Assembly (NCBI GenBank): GCA_910588465.1
Contig: CAJUOP010000002.1
Location: 1-64,000, forward strand
Direction: 5' to 3'
DNA: 64,000 nucleotides
From: an uncultured Christensenellaceae bacterium
GTDB taxonomy: Bacteria > Bacillota > Clostridia > Christensenellales > Borkfalkiaceae
Each line of letters starts with the position of its first letter. Within the stretch, counting starts at the first letter, position 1. The position numbers and the translations under genes were made by a program. The notes under the pieces were generated by a model, which had not been told where the DNA came from, ran no database searches, and worked only from the letters and a program-made list of their open reading frames with translations. Below, piece after piece: positions 16,431-25,598 of this stretch.

Positions 16431-17770
16431 TCTTTTACTACCTCATGCTTTACCGTCATTGTTCCGGAGAATTGTGCTATCGTCGTCTCGTCAAGTTCGG
16501 CAAATGCCGGACTTGTAATTGCGACACGGTATGCGCCTACTGCGTTTTCGCCGTCCGGTTTCAAAATCAACGCGCGGAGTTTATCGGGGTTGATGTCTCG
16601 TCCGATTGCCCCACTCTGCCATTTGATGTATTGCGCAATTGCCCCGCCATCGCTTTCGATTGTTTCGATGCAAGCACTTTCATCTTCAGCCAGCGTGTAG
16701 TACGTGAGATTGATGTCGTATGTCTTAACGGTCGGCGGCTCAACTTTTACGATGTCAGTCATGGGACGGATGTCGTCTGCGTTGCAAACATCATAGACCT
16801 TTTGCAGAATTTCCTCGTCGGGGATTTCGCCGCCTTCGCATATCGGTATGATTCTGACCGTCCCTGCGTTCGTCGTATCAACGCTCACTTTTATTTGCGT
16901 CGCGTCGGCAAGCCTACCGCCCGCTGTAAGCGTGATTGTCATCAAATCGTCCGTATAGTCGACCGTATAATCACTACCCTTTACGGCCGCCGTAGTGCCG
17001 TCAGAAAGGAAGACCACCAGCGTATCAAGTAAAAGCAACGAACCGCCCTTGTAGGCTTTTCTACCGTTCACATCCAGCATACGATTAAGCGTCTGCTGTT
17101 CGCTTGTTACGACGACGTCGGAAATGGTCGAGTCTGCGGTCATCGCCCAGTATCTGTAACTTTTTATAGGCCCCGCCGTCGACAGCTTTGATGGCGCGGC
17201 AAGTATGCGCGTTCGAAGGCTGTCATCCGATTCTTTGTCTGTGCCGCCTGCGGTTATCGTTATGTTTTCTATGTTGTCGATGTACGCGATGGGGTCTACC
17301 ATCGTATTTATCATTCCTGCCGATATCTCGTTATACTCCGTACCTTCGCCTACGCTCTCCGTTTCAACGTCGACGTGTGTTTCCCCTGCGAGAAGAATGG
17401 CGGCGGTTACAGTGGCAAAATACCGCTTACTGTCGCCCGTTACGCGCGTCCCTTGCGGTATGACGATATTCGAACCGAACGCGGAATTGACGTTGAACCG
17501 GATTGTCGTCGTGGCTTTTGTCGCAGGGATGCGTTCCACGCCCACACGCTCGCCCAGCGCATCGAGAACCTCGCCCCTTGCATACCTCAGCATTTTTTGC
17601 TTGGCTGCGTCATTCATCGCATTGAACATAGCAACGAAAACCGCGACGAGACCCTCGGCAAAAAGCCGACGCTCGTCTCCGGGATAGAGCGATTCTCCCA
17701 CCGAATTTTCAAGCGATGTAATTATTTGATTGTAAAGTTTATCTGCATCGGTCGTTATAAAATCCATCAA
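16427..17770 (-). CDS. baseplate J-like protein (P2 gpJ / gp47 family)
   Basis: The 447-aa product has the Baseplate_J pattern: early LDALGERVGVER, then RFNVNSAF with PQGTRV, and a central GGTDKESDDSLRTRILAAP with the conserved arginines. It forms the wedge of the baseplate with gpW- and gpI-like partners. It overlaps both neighbours by 4 bp, so the W, J and I proteins are translationally coupled. Confidence 0.92.
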   Translation of the reverse strand: MMDFITTDADKLYNQIITSLENSVGESLYPGDERRLFAEGLVAVFVAMFNAMNDAAKQKMLRYARGEVLDALGERVGVERIPATKATTTIRFNVNSAFGSNIVIPQGTRVTGDSKRYFATVTAAILLAGETHVDVETESVGEGTEYNEISAGMINTMVDPIAYIDNIENITITAGGTDKESDDSLRTRILAAPSKLSTAGPIKSYRYWAMTADSTISDVVVTSEQQTLNRMLDVNGRKAYKGGSLLLLDTLVVFLSDGTTAAVKGSDYTVDYTDDLMTITLTAGGRLADATQIKVSVDTTNAGTVRIIPICEGGEIPDEEILQKVYDVCNADDIRPMTDIVKVEPPTVKTYDINLTYYTLAEDESACIETIESDGGAIAQYIKWQSGAIGRDINPDKLRALILKPDGENAVGAYRVAITSPAFAELDETTIAQFSGTMTVKHEVVKE

Positions 17771-18042
17771 TCAGTCCTCCCCGTGATGTTGACCGTCAAG
17801 GCTACTTGACCATTCGTCGCGTCGGTGGTTTTCAATTTTACGCTCTCTACGCTCACCCTTGGCTCGTAGGTCTCCACCATCCACTTGGTATCCTCGATAA
17901 GGTCTTCGCGTTCGCTAAGGCTCGAACCCGTAAGCTCGGCGAGCCTTACGCCCTTTATTCTATCAAACGGAGTTTCTCCGCGCGAAATTCGCACAAGGTT
18001 GTTTGCGCAAATCGCGGGATTTCCGTTTCCCGAACCTTTCAT
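17767..18042 (-). CDS. baseplate assembly protein W / gp25-like
   Basis: The 91-aa product matches the size and layout of gpW/T4 gp25-like wedge proteins: RISRGETPFDRIKGV near the start, DLIEDTKWMVETYEPRVSV in the middle and a beta strand ending. These nucleate baseplate wedge assembly. It overlaps the J-like start by 4 bp. Confidence 0.82.
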   Translation of the reverse strand: MKGSGNGNPAICANNLVRISRGETPFDRIKGVRLAELTGSSLSEREDLIEDTKWMVETYEPRVSVESVKLKTTDATNGQVALTVNITGRTD

Positions 18043-18052
18043 ATCAGCCTCC

Positions 18053-18586
18053 TTATAAACGCGATTGTAACGCCGGGTTTTTACTCTTCAGCAACGATTT
18101 CTTCGCTGTCGAACACGTAACGCCTACAGCCGAAGAACCGGCCGCGTTTGCGCTCTCCGCTGCCGCCGTTATACTCGCGCTTAGCGTCTCGTCGCTTTCT
18201 TCAAACGTAAATGTCAGCTTTGAATACCGAAATCTACCGGCGTTATCTATTTGGGTATTCGCCGCCTTGACTTTTGTCAGAATAAAGTTCGGGCCGTAAG
18301 TCTGCCCGCCTATTTTCAGAATTCCCGTTTGACCTATCCAGCTTTTCCAGTTTTCCATTTCGGCGCGAACGTCAACGTCAAAATGCGCGTTCAGCGTAGA
18401 CGAGAAGGACACCGTCTGCTTTTTCAGTCCGCGAATATTGCTAAGCGGAGAACCCTCTACCGCATTGTTCTTTTCAGCTTCCAGTTCATAGCTCGTAGTG
18501 AACCCACTAAAATCTTTTACGCTCTTCGCCGTAATCTCCCACACCTTTGTGCCGAGTGCAGTCGTGAATGTTGCCGTTCTCGCCAT
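18053..18586 (-). CDS. tail protein, possibly P2 gpU-like
   Basis: The 177-aa product is beta-rich. Its stretch from about residue 90 to 135 (GQTYGPNFILTKVKAAN to LTFTFEESDETL) resembles the end of P2 gpU (a YG-[x]-V-x-x-V core and a final hydrophobic RVDESL-like segment), a tail completion protein. The similarity is by eye and modest. The last 45 residues are Ala/Ser-rich and basic. It sits between V-like and W-like genes rather than next to X, so a spike-associated protein is an alternative. Confidence 0.55.
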   Translation of the reverse strand: MARTATFTTALGTKVWEITAKSVKDFSGFTTSYELEAEKNNAVEGSPLSNIRGLKKQTVSFSSTLNAHFDVDVRAEMENWKSWIGQTGILKIGGQTYGPNFILTKVKAANTQIDNAGRFRYSKLTFTFEESDETLSASITAAAESANAAGSSAVGVTCSTAKKSLLKSKNPALQSRL

Positions 18587-18595
18587 AATGCCTCC

Positions 18596-18829
18596 TTAGC
18601 CTTCGGTCTCCCCGTCCGCTCTCATCAGAATTGCCCCCGAACGGTCCGCGAACTCAACGAAAATAACCCGCACACCTTTATGCAAAGCTCCGGCGCGTAA
18701 GTCGCGCGGAATAGTCAGCGGCTTTGTTATCACGCCCGAATGCTCGGAAAGTACACGCGCAAGGGTGGGATTGCCGTCTTTGTCGAGCGGCCGTTCTTCT
18801 ATCGTACTTATTTCTCCGCGTTGTACCAT
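18596..18829 (-). CDS. small OB-fold baseplate protein, gpV-like
   Basis: The 77-aa product starts RGEISTIEER, has NPTLARV, then ITKPLTIP and a final FVEFADRSGAILMR. This beta pattern is that of the N-terminal OB domain of P2 gpV-type spike proteins but without the helical spike. The ATG at 18829 follows GGAGGG and overlaps the TGA of the D-like gene. Position after D and before W is where V sits in P2. It may be a mini-spike or hub cap. Confidence 0.55.
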   Translation of the reverse strand: MVQRGEISTIEERPLDKDGNPTLARVLSEHSGVITKPLTIPRDLRAGALHKGVRVIFVEFADRSGAILMRADGETEG

Positions 18830-19749
18830 CAATAACCCTCCAGCGGTTTGCGAAAAAATATTTTTATTTCGCCTTTTACGTAATCCATCCGGGTGCGCGT
18901 AATGAACACTCGCCCGTTCCATTTGCTTGCTTTTGCATTCTCGATTTCGACCACGCTACCCGCGGCATAATCACAGGTCAGCTGTCGTCTAAAATTGCCC
19001 GTATAAGCGTTTTTATTCGCGTCTCGAAGGATGCCGCGGGCAAACCGCAGAGCCTCTTCGTTGCTGACGCATTCTATCGGCTGCCGAGGACGCAGTACCC
19101 TGCCCGTTCGCACGTTATCTGCATAAAACACGCCGGCATACTCTCCCGACGATATCTCCGCAGAGCTGTACGCTTCGCCCGAACGGTCCGAAAACTCAAA
19201 CACGCCGTCTGCGCCTATTTTTATGCGCGTAGTTGCCCGTGCGCTTTCTCTTGCCTGCTCGTCGTATATAACCAGTCGACCGTTGTAAACAACCATCGCG
19301 CATCCCTCAAGCAGACACCGCATCTGCAAAAAATCAAAATCCGATTGATTGTCTTGCCGTATGTAAGAGTAAACCCTATCCGTTACCCCGTAAGATTGGA
19401 ATTTGAGACCATGCTCGGCGGCGATGTCTTCACCTATCTTCAAAAGTCGGATGTTCTCCCACGCACGATTCTTCACTATCTCGCCTGTCGGTGGCATAGC
19501 CGATGCACAAAATGTAATTAAACCGTTCGCCGGAGAGACGCGCGTAATGTGCATCACTCCGGTGTCGGCCGCTTTGTTTTGGTATCTTATGGTATCTCCG
19601 CTTTTAGGCTGCCAAGCATTCCACCTATTGCCGCTATCGACAAAACGAATTAAAAGCCTATCGGCTCTTTTCTCGGCGAACGTCTCATGTTCGCATCGGT
19701 TAATGAAAACCCTCGGCGTTATGTCGACGCCGTTATAAATCAGCTTCAT
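18829..19749 (-). CDS. late control gene D-like tail hub protein
   Basis: The 306-aa product has the gpD/gp27 pattern: an N-terminal beta domain ending GDTIRY, a middle RLLKIGEDIAAEHGLKFQ with SYIRQDNQSDFDFLQMRC (the conserved 'qsdwdfl' element), and a C-terminal beta domain with LTCDYAAGSVVEIEN. It forms the ring joining the tail tube to the spike. The ATG at 19749 follows GGAGG and overlaps the X-like stop; a longer frame to 19764 lacks a site. Confidence 0.88.
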   Translation of the reverse strand: MKLIYNGVDITPRVFINRCEHETFAEKRADRLLIRFVDSGNRWNAWQPKSGDTIRYQNKAADTGVMHITRVSPANGLITFCASAMPPTGEIVKNRAWENIRLLKIGEDIAAEHGLKFQSYGVTDRVYSYIRQDNQSDFDFLQMRCLLEGCAMVVYNGRLVIYDEQARESARATTRIKIGADGVFEFSDRSGEAYSSAEISSGEYAGVFYADNVRTGRVLRPRQPIECVSNEEALRFARGILRDANKNAYTGNFRRQLTCDYAAGSVVEIENAKASKWNGRVFITRTRMDYVKGEIKIFFRKPLEGY

Positions 19750-19970
19750 TCGGCAGTCCTCCACGGCGCGAGAGTTTCCGGCGTTGCCGTTTCGTCAAAG
19801 ACCGGGATGCGGAGCGTTACCTCTTCGTCAAAAATAATCACATCCGCATAGTCCGGATTTGCGGCTATGATTTCCGATGCCATCTTTTCGTTATTGTAGA
19901 CCTGAAGAGCGAGTTCGTCGAACGTGTCGCCCAGTCGGGTCGTATAATCAATATACCGAGACACGGTCAT
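19746..19970 (-). CDS. tail protein X (P2 gpX-like, LysM-like)
   Basis: The 74-aa product is one LysM-like domain (TTRLGDTFDELALQVYNNE, then IIAANPDYADVIIF and a final VTLRIP), diagnostic of gpX, which helps assemble the baseplate hub. The ATG at 19970 follows AAGGGAGG at good spacing. It overlaps the tape-measure end by 23 bp and the D-like start by 4 bp. Confidence 0.88.
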   Translation of the reverse strand: MTVSRYIDYTTRLGDTFDELALQVYNNEKMASEIIAANPDYADVIIFDEEVTLRIPVFDETATPETLAPWRTAE

Positions 19971-22416
19971 ATCGTCCACCCTCCCTTAATGCCAGCCACT
20001 CTTCGAGCCAGTCTAAGAATTCGCTACCGCATTCTTTCAGTTTCTCTACTATGTCTTCGGCATCCAGTTTTTCCGCGTTCTGAACGTCAATCTGCGGCGA
20101 CCACGTCAAACCGCTTAAATCGTAATAAATGACGGTCGTCTCGGTCAAACCACCAAGCGAGAACCCTTCCATAGCGAGCAGTTCGCTTGCCTTGCTTAGC
20201 GGCGTTTCTTCGCTCGAAACAGAAACGTCAAGCGTTTGAATGGCTGCGGTTATTTCTGCCCGCGCTTCATCGCTCATCTCCACCGCATCGAGAACGCCGA
20301 GTATCTTTCCCGCTTGGGCCCAGTATTGGACGTTCTCTTCATGGTATGCCGGGTCAAAAGAAATAACAGCTTCGGGGCCTTCCTCGCCCGCTATGCTTAT
20401 TCCGTCCGTAAAGCCACCAGTTGCAAGTCTCGGCAAGGAAACCTTCGGTATTTCGGGAATGGCGGGGATTCCCGTCCATGTCCACACTTTGCTCAGTCCC
20501 CCGGTCACACCGTTTATAACGCTGATTATCGCATTGATGCCCGTTTCGACTATTCCTATCAAGCCGTTTATAACGCCTTTGAAAAAGCCGACTATTCCGT
20601 TCCAGATGCCGGAGAAAATGCCCGCTATGGCCTCCCACGCGCCCGACCAGTTGCCTTGGAACACGTTTGTTATAAAGTCAATCAACCCCGACAGCACGTC
20701 GGTTATCATCTGAATGAGCGGCGTTACCACGCTAAGAGCCGCGCCCAGCACTCCGCTGAATAAATCGGATACCGTCTGCAGAATAGGCTCAAGCGGTTTT
20801 AACGCTTTCGCTATGAGCGTCTGAATTAGCGAAATCAACGGCTTTAATATGGCGGTTACCAATTGCAGAAGCGGTTTCAAAATCGCCATACAAATGTCGA
20901 GTATGGGGTCTAAAAGCGAAAGTACTATGTCCAGCACCGGCGAAAGCGTTTCCAGCAAATTGATTAAAACCGGCAGAACCGCCTCGATTATGGACGTTAA
21001 TATCGGCATAACTATCGAAAGTATCTGCTCCACAATCGGCAAAACTTTTGCGAGAATTTTGCTAACGATTGACATCACTGCACTCAAAAGCTCAGCGATA
21101 ATCGGAAGCACCGCGCCCAGCAAATCGAACACGGGTTCAAGGACTAAGGCTATCGCATCCACCAGCTCTATAACGACCGGAAGAACGGCCGTAATTATTT
21201 TGACCAGCGGTGGAATTATTTTCGTCAAAAGCGATTTCGCTATTTGCATTAACGGCTTCAAAAGCTCCGATAAAAGCGGAGCTATCTCGGTCACTACATC
21301 TGCGATTAACGGCGTGAGCATTTCCGTCATTTCGGAAATAACGGGCAGTAGTTCATCCATAAGGTCTGCAACTATCGGCATCAAGTCGTTCAAAGTATCG
21401 AACATCGTATTTGCCAACGGCTCAAGTGCAATCTGCGCCCGTTGTTTGAAAATCTGCAAACGCTCCGTGAAATCGTATGTATCCTCGGCGCATTTCGTTA
21501 TGGTTTCACCGTTTTCTTGTAGTGTGGCAGTTAACGCTTCGATATCAAGCGTCCCGTCTCGAATTGCCGAGGACATTGTGGATGCAGCTCTCGTGCCGAA
21601 AATCTCGGCGGCTATCGCCGTTGCGTTCGTCTCGTCCTTTGCGTTGACGATTGCGTCTATGTACATCTGCAAACCGTCAGCCGCGCCTATCCCCTCGTTC
21701 GCCAGCATTGTCACGCCTTTCTTCATGGCCGCCAGCACTTCGGTGGTATTAACGCCTTGCTTTTCCAACTGCCCTATAAGCGTCGTCGCTTCCTCAAACG
21801 AATATCCCATATCACGCAGTTGCGGACCGTAGGTCTGCACGTTCTCCATCAACTTAGAAAACCCCACGCCCGTTGACTGGCTCACTTTGAATACAAAATC
21901 CATAGCGTCGCCCATATCTTCCGCGTCAATGTTCCATTGCTGGAAAGCGTGACTGCTCGACTCGATAACCCCTTCGAGGTCGTCTCCCAGCAAGTCCGCG
22001 ACCTGTATCGCTTGTCGTGAAATGTTTTGTAAATCTTCCCCGGTCAAGCCGAGCATCGTATTGTAATTTGCTATCGCAGTTGCCGCGTTATCCATAGTGG
22101 TCGGAACAGAGCCGTAAACTGCGTCGAAGTCGTCCATCAGCGCATCGAGAGCCTCTCCCGTTGCGCCCGTGCCGATTCGGATTGTGTCGCTTACGTTATC
22201 GAATTCCGTACCCAGATTAACGAGTTCTTTCGTAGCCTTTACTGCGGCTTTTGCGATGCCGACAACGGCGGCAACGCCAGCGGCGGAGGCTGCTAACGCC
22301 GCCACGTTCACGTTGCCTAACATTTTAACCGCTTTCGATACCGCATTCCCTAAAGTGGGCGAGGTACTCCCGGCGATTTCTACTACCGTTTGAAGAACCT
22401 TGTTATTGTTCGCCAC
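19948..22416 (-). CDS. tail tape measure protein
   Basis: The 822-aa product begins at a GTG (22416) after GGAGG. Residues about 60-330 form the conserved tape-measure domain (TIRIGTGATGEALDALMDDF, LGDDLEGVIESSSHAFQQW). About 330-590 is an unusually regular hydrophobic stretch of repeating units such as LLPVI, LLKPL and VLPII. A tryptophan-rich segment follows (GNWSGAWEAIAGIFSGIW). The C-terminus has GEEGPEAVISF, common in tape measures. The protein sets tail length and passes through the tail tube. It follows the tail chaperone genes, as in P2 and Mu. Confidence 0.92.
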   Translation of the reverse strand: MANNNKVLQTVVEIAGSTSPTLGNAVSKAVKMLGNVNVAALAASAAGVAAVVGIAKAAVKATKELVNLGTEFDNVSDTIRIGTGATGEALDALMDDFDAVYGSVPTTMDNAATAIANYNTMLGLTGEDLQNISRQAIQVADLLGDDLEGVIESSSHAFQQWNIDAEDMGDAMDFVFKVSQSTGVGFSKLMENVQTYGPQLRDMGYSFEEATTLIGQLEKQGVNTTEVLAAMKKGVTMLANEGIGAADGLQMYIDAIVNAKDETNATAIAAEIFGTRAASTMSSAIRDGTLDIEALTATLQENGETITKCAEDTYDFTERLQIFKQRAQIALEPLANTMFDTLNDLMPIVADLMDELLPVISEMTEMLTPLIADVVTEIAPLLSELLKPLMQIAKSLLTKIIPPLVKIITAVLPVVIELVDAIALVLEPVFDLLGAVLPIIAELLSAVMSIVSKILAKVLPIVEQILSIVMPILTSIIEAVLPVLINLLETLSPVLDIVLSLLDPILDICMAILKPLLQLVTAILKPLISLIQTLIAKALKPLEPILQTVSDLFSGVLGAALSVVTPLIQMITDVLSGLIDFITNVFQGNWSGAWEAIAGIFSGIWNGIVGFFKGVINGLIGIVETGINAIISVINGVTGGLSKVWTWTGIPAIPEIPKVSLPRLATGGFTDGISIAGEEGPEAVISFDPAYHEENVQYWAQAGKILGVLDAVEMSDEARAEITAAIQTLDVSVSSEETPLSKASELLAMEGFSLGGLTETTVIYYDLSGLTWSPQIDVQNAEKLDAEDIVEKLKECGSEFLDWLEEWLALREGGRYDRVSVY

Positions 22417-22419
22417 GAG

Positions 22420-22658
22420 TTACCTCCTTCTGCGATTTCTCCCCCTTGCCATTTGCGCCGCCATATTGCGCTTTCGTTCGTTCTGCTCTTGCGTCAGCTG
22501 TTCGGCTGCATCGGCATACTCCATCGCAAAATCAATAAGCCGCATCCGTTCCAGCTCAGTCGTGGGGGTGTGGAAGATGCGGGCGTAATCTCTTATTCGT
22601 TTCCGGACGTGTTTTCCTGTAAGTCGTCCGTCGACTCTTCGACCGCCGACGGCATAAT
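22420..22658 (-). CDS. candidate -1 frameshift extension of the tail assembly chaperone
   Basis: An open frame without a convincing start overlaps the end of the chaperone gene in the -1 frame and runs to a TAA at 22420, 3 bp before the tape-measure start. Its later part (RIRDYARIFHTPTTELERM, then AEQLTQEQNERKRNM and a run of arginines) is highly charged and helical, as in P2 E' and lambda T extensions. A canonical slippery heptamer A-AAT-TTT occurs in the zero frame at 22659-22665; a second, weaker site G-GAA-AAC lies nearer the stop. Tail chaperones made in a short and a frameshifted form are conserved just before tape-measure genes. Confidence 0.55.
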
Positions 22659-22952
22659 AAAATTTCTGCCGATTCTCACTACTGCGGCAACGTCCGCGCC
22701 TTTCAAGCGAGACAGGTCATTGTAGTCGATTTCGGGGTTTACCGCCACAATGGCGGCAAAGCCGAGCTGAAGGTGCATCGAGTAGTCCATCTCTAATGCT
22801 CCGGCCGTTACACCTTGCCTGCCCGCCGCTCTGAATTTGCGAGCTTCGGCGGCAATAAACGCCTCCGACGTGATTTCGTTCGCATCGTAGGTCAGTTCCT
22901 TGACCTCTTTTCCGTTGATTTTTATGGGGTGCAAAAGTTTTAATTTTTCCAT
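22593..22952 (-). CDS. tail assembly chaperone (gp41/E-like)
   Basis: The 119-aa product, starting at the ATG 22952 after AAGGAG, has the phage tail assembly pattern: LLHPIKINGKEVKELTYDA, then ALEMDYSMHLQLGFAAIVAV and a final LSRLKGADVAAVVRIGRNF. It chaperones the tape measure during tail assembly. An upstream extension to 23006 has no ribosome site. A GC hairpin (about 22974-22998) separates it from the tube gene and may tune expression between the abundant tube protein and the chaperone. Confidence 0.82.
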   Translation of the reverse strand: MEKLKLLHPIKINGKEVKELTYDANEITSEAFIAAEARKFRAAGRQGVTAGALEMDYSMHLQLGFAAIVAVNPEIDYNDLSRLKGADVAAVVRIGRNFIMPSAVEESTDDLQENTSGNE

Positions 22953-23025
22953 AATGGTCTCCTTAAAATTTACCCCCGGAGCATCCACGCATCCGGGGGT
23001 CGTCATTTTTTTATATTTTTTTTGA

Positions 23026-23532
23026 TTACAGGTGCTTTGCGATTTCGGAGAAGTAGTCCTTTCCGTTGATGCGACAAATCGAATTTAATTTGTCGACACA
23101 GAGGAGTTCTTCGCCGTTCACGTAAAGCTGATAACGATAAACCGCAAGCGCGATTTCGTGTTCGCTGCCGCTCCCGACCTCGCCTTCCACGGCGGGGACG
23201 CCTTTCGGCACACCGGTTATAAACGCTTTACACCCCACGGGTGCGGATGCGCCGTCGCCGGATATGTTGTTTTGAACGTAACGAATTTCGTAGTTGTGCT
23301 TTTCGGGGGTCGACGCTTTAACCAGTCCGAGGTCGGTCCCGATTTTAGTAAATGTCGCCTCCATAGCCTCAACCAGTCCGATGAGCGGTGTTTCCATCGC
23401 GCCCATCGCCTGACTTTCAGCCGTTGCAAATGCGATTTCCGGAAGTTTGAACGCTACGTCTTTTGCGACAAGTTCGTTGTCGCAGTAAACGGTATCCGCG
23501 ACGAGTCCGTTTTTCTGGTCAACCCATGCCAT
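23026..23532 (-). CDS. major tail tube protein (P2 FII-like)
   Basis: The 168-aa product has the FII pattern: DTVYCDNELVAKDVAFKLPE at the start, MGAMETPLIGLVEAMEATFTK and a C-terminal CRINGKDYF. It polymerises into the inner tube of the contractile tail. The start overlaps the sheath stop at 23532. Confidence 0.9.
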   Translation of the reverse strand: MAWVDQKNGLVADTVYCDNELVAKDVAFKLPEIAFATAESQAMGAMETPLIGLVEAMEATFTKIGTDLGLVKASTPEKHNYEIRYVQNNISGDGASAPVGCKAFITGVPKGVPAVEGEVGSGSEHEIALAVYRYQLYVNGEELLCVDKLNSICRINGKDYFSEIAKHL

Positions 23533-25004
23533 TATTCTTCACCTCCGTAAAGTATTTGAAATCCCGCATCGGTGTAACTTACCACCACGGTCGCCGCCTT
23601 AAGCGGAGGCGTTACCGTTGCCGAAACGTGCCACTCGAAATTGGCGATTAAAATGTCCGATGCCTCGCTCGAACCCGCGCTCCCCGTTGCGAGCTTAATC
23701 GTGGGCGAACCGATAAGCGCACCCTTGGAAACGAGCATTTCCAGTTTTTCCTGCTCGCGGTTGAGGATGGTGTCGCGTAACGCCAGCGTCATCGGCTTAT
23801 CGATTGTCGAACCCCATTCTTTCTGAAAACTGTTCGTGATATAGAAAAGCATCAGAATGTTCGAGTCGAAAATCTCTCTTGCGTTGTACTCTCCGTCGTA
23901 ATCGTAGGCCGCCGTATGGTCGCCCCATACACGCCAGTTGCTCTCCCAGTAGATTGCGGTCGTAAGACCCGCCGCCGTCAGTTTGTTCGCATCCGGACGG
24001 TCGTAACCCACCAGCTTCGAGCTTGCGCTGATGTACAGTCCCGAAACGGGTATTGCCTTGTTTGCGCACGTCTCGTAGGGGACGCTGTCGTTCCCCGTAT
24101 CGCAACGCACTTTTTCCACAAGCGCGAGGGTCGAAAGATGGTAGACGGCTTTATTTCCTTTAACCTTGGGCCAGAACACCTTCGAGAAACCCGAATTGTA
24201 GCCGTTGTCTTTCTTCCATTTGATTGCCGCGTCGATTGTGGCCGCTTCATCCGTGGGAATATCCGCAAACACGAACGCGCTCCAGTGGTCGTTAATTCCT
24301 TGCGATGCCGCCACCAGTGCCTTATAAACGGTGGGATTCTCCGACCAGCCGGGCGCGGCGACGTATGTGGGTATCGCATCGTAATTTTGATAAACGAGTC
24401 GCAGACTGGCGATACCGCTCGTCACGCCCTCGCTGTCCGTGCCACCCACGACATCGTCTGCCGTTATGGCATCGAAGTCTATTTCCGAATAAGACGCGGT
24501 CGCATTCTTTATTTCCGTCGTGCTGATATCCGTAACCGTAAGCACTCCAGTGTCGGCGTTATAACTTAACGTGTAATCCGTACCGAGTACCTTTCCCTCG
24601 ATTGCGAACGTGGCGATGATGATTCCGGTCGTTACGACGCTCGCCTTTCGGTTCGCAAACGTAAGCGGCACGGTTACCGCTTGCTCGGCTTTGTGTTTGT
24701 CGGGGTCAAGCACGTTGATAACGTAAATAGGCCCGATATTGCCGTTCGCGTTATTGAAGTGCGCCTCTATTGCTTCGCACAGAGTGTATTTACCCCACAG
24801 CGTAGCGTCTGCGAAGTGTCCGAGTTTGCTCTTTGCTTCGCTTAAATTGTAGATTTTGATGGGCGTGTTAACTGCTCCCTTGTAGTCCGTCAGCAAGTTT
24901 ACCGGGGCCGTTCCGAAATAGACCGGCACAACGGATGCCTGCGACGCGCTCTGCACTATATCCGTACCGAGAGAACCGTAAACGCCGTATTTGTATTCCG
25001 CCAT
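23532..25004 (-). CDS. contractile tail sheath protein (P2 FI-like)
   Basis: The 490-aa product shows the sheath layout: GVYGSLGTDIVQSASQASV and VPVYFGTAPVN at the N-terminus, a variable insertion, and the conserved C-terminal domain with LMLFYITNSFQKEWGSTID and MTLALRDTILNREQEKLE. It forms the contractile sleeve. The presence of sheath plus tube marks the phage as a myovirus. Confidence 0.95.
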   Translation of the reverse strand: MAEYKYGVYGSLGTDIVQSASQASVVPVYFGTAPVNLLTDYKGAVNTPIKIYNLSEAKSKLGHFADATLWGKYTLCEAIEAHFNNANGNIGPIYVINVLDPDKHKAEQAVTVPLTFANRKASVVTTGIIIATFAIEGKVLGTDYTLSYNADTGVLTVTDISTTEIKNATASYSEIDFDAITADDVVGGTDSEGVTSGIASLRLVYQNYDAIPTYVAAPGWSENPTVYKALVAASQGINDHWSAFVFADIPTDEAATIDAAIKWKKDNGYNSGFSKVFWPKVKGNKAVYHLSTLALVEKVRCDTGNDSVPYETCANKAIPVSGLYISASSKLVGYDRPDANKLTAAGLTTAIYWESNWRVWGDHTAAYDYDGEYNAREIFDSNILMLFYITNSFQKEWGSTIDKPMTLALRDTILNREQEKLEMLVSKGALIGSPTIKLATGSAGSSEASDILIANFEWHVSATVTPPLKAATVVVSYTDAGFQILYGGEE

Positions 25005-25022
25005 TTTTAACCTCCAAATTTT

Positions 25023-25586
25023 TTATAAATGCTCCGAGTACGCGGCACCCGTGCGGTTAAGCCCGCGCTCGATGGTTATGGTCGCCCATGCGTAAAAGTA
25101 CGGATAGGTGTCCGCTATCTGCCCGTCTTTTGTATATTGGCCGTATTTCACGCCGGCCTCTTTAACAAACCGTATCCCGTCCAAGTATTCGGCGTTTTCT
25201 ATCTCCGCAAGTGTGCGGTCGAGAAAACTCCACACGTCTTTCCATCCGTCTGCCGAACGCTGAAACTTTCCGGTCTCGCTTTCAGTCGGATGCGCTCCCG
25301 GATTCCAAACGACAAAACTCAACTGAAGGCTCATTCTGTCATTCGATTTTGTTAAATCCTGCGCTCCCTCTAAAAGCTGAACCAGTATTGACGGAAACTG
25401 CATATCCGTCCCCGCGGCGAGCTTATCGTTTCCGGGGAGTAGCATCGGAAACGCCGTAGGGTTTACTTCTTCGTATGAATAAGTGTCTCCCTGCTCTTCG
25501 TCGTTCGGCCGTTTCAGTTTTATCTTCGGGCATACGTTTTTATTCAGCCATTCGGCTATTTTTTCTATGCATTGCACAATGGTCAT
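25023..25586 (-). CDS. neck/tail completion protein, unassigned family
   Basis: The 187-aa product lies immediately before the sheath gene in transcription order, where tail terminator proteins sit. It has a mixed alpha/beta pattern (PSILVQLLEGAQDLTKSNDR, LQLSFVVWNPG, ATITIERG). Its size and position suggest a tail terminator or head-tail joining protein; I do not recognise a named family. Confidence 0.6.
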   Translation of the reverse strand: MTIVQCIEKIAEWLNKNVCPKIKLKRPNDEEQGDTYSYEEVNPTAFPMLLPGNDKLAAGTDMQFPSILVQLLEGAQDLTKSNDRMSLQLSFVVWNPGAHPTESETGKFQRSADGWKDVWSFLDRTLAEIENAEYLDGIRFVKEAGVKYGQYTKDGQIADTYPYFYAWATITIERGLNRTGAAYSEHL

Positions 25587-25598
25587 CGCCTACCTCCG

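Noticed and set aside
20849..21832. Long plus-strand open frame of 327 codons
   Set aside because: It is the mirror of the repetitive tape-measure gene; Ser/Ile-rich, no ribosome site, caused by biased codons on the opposite strand.
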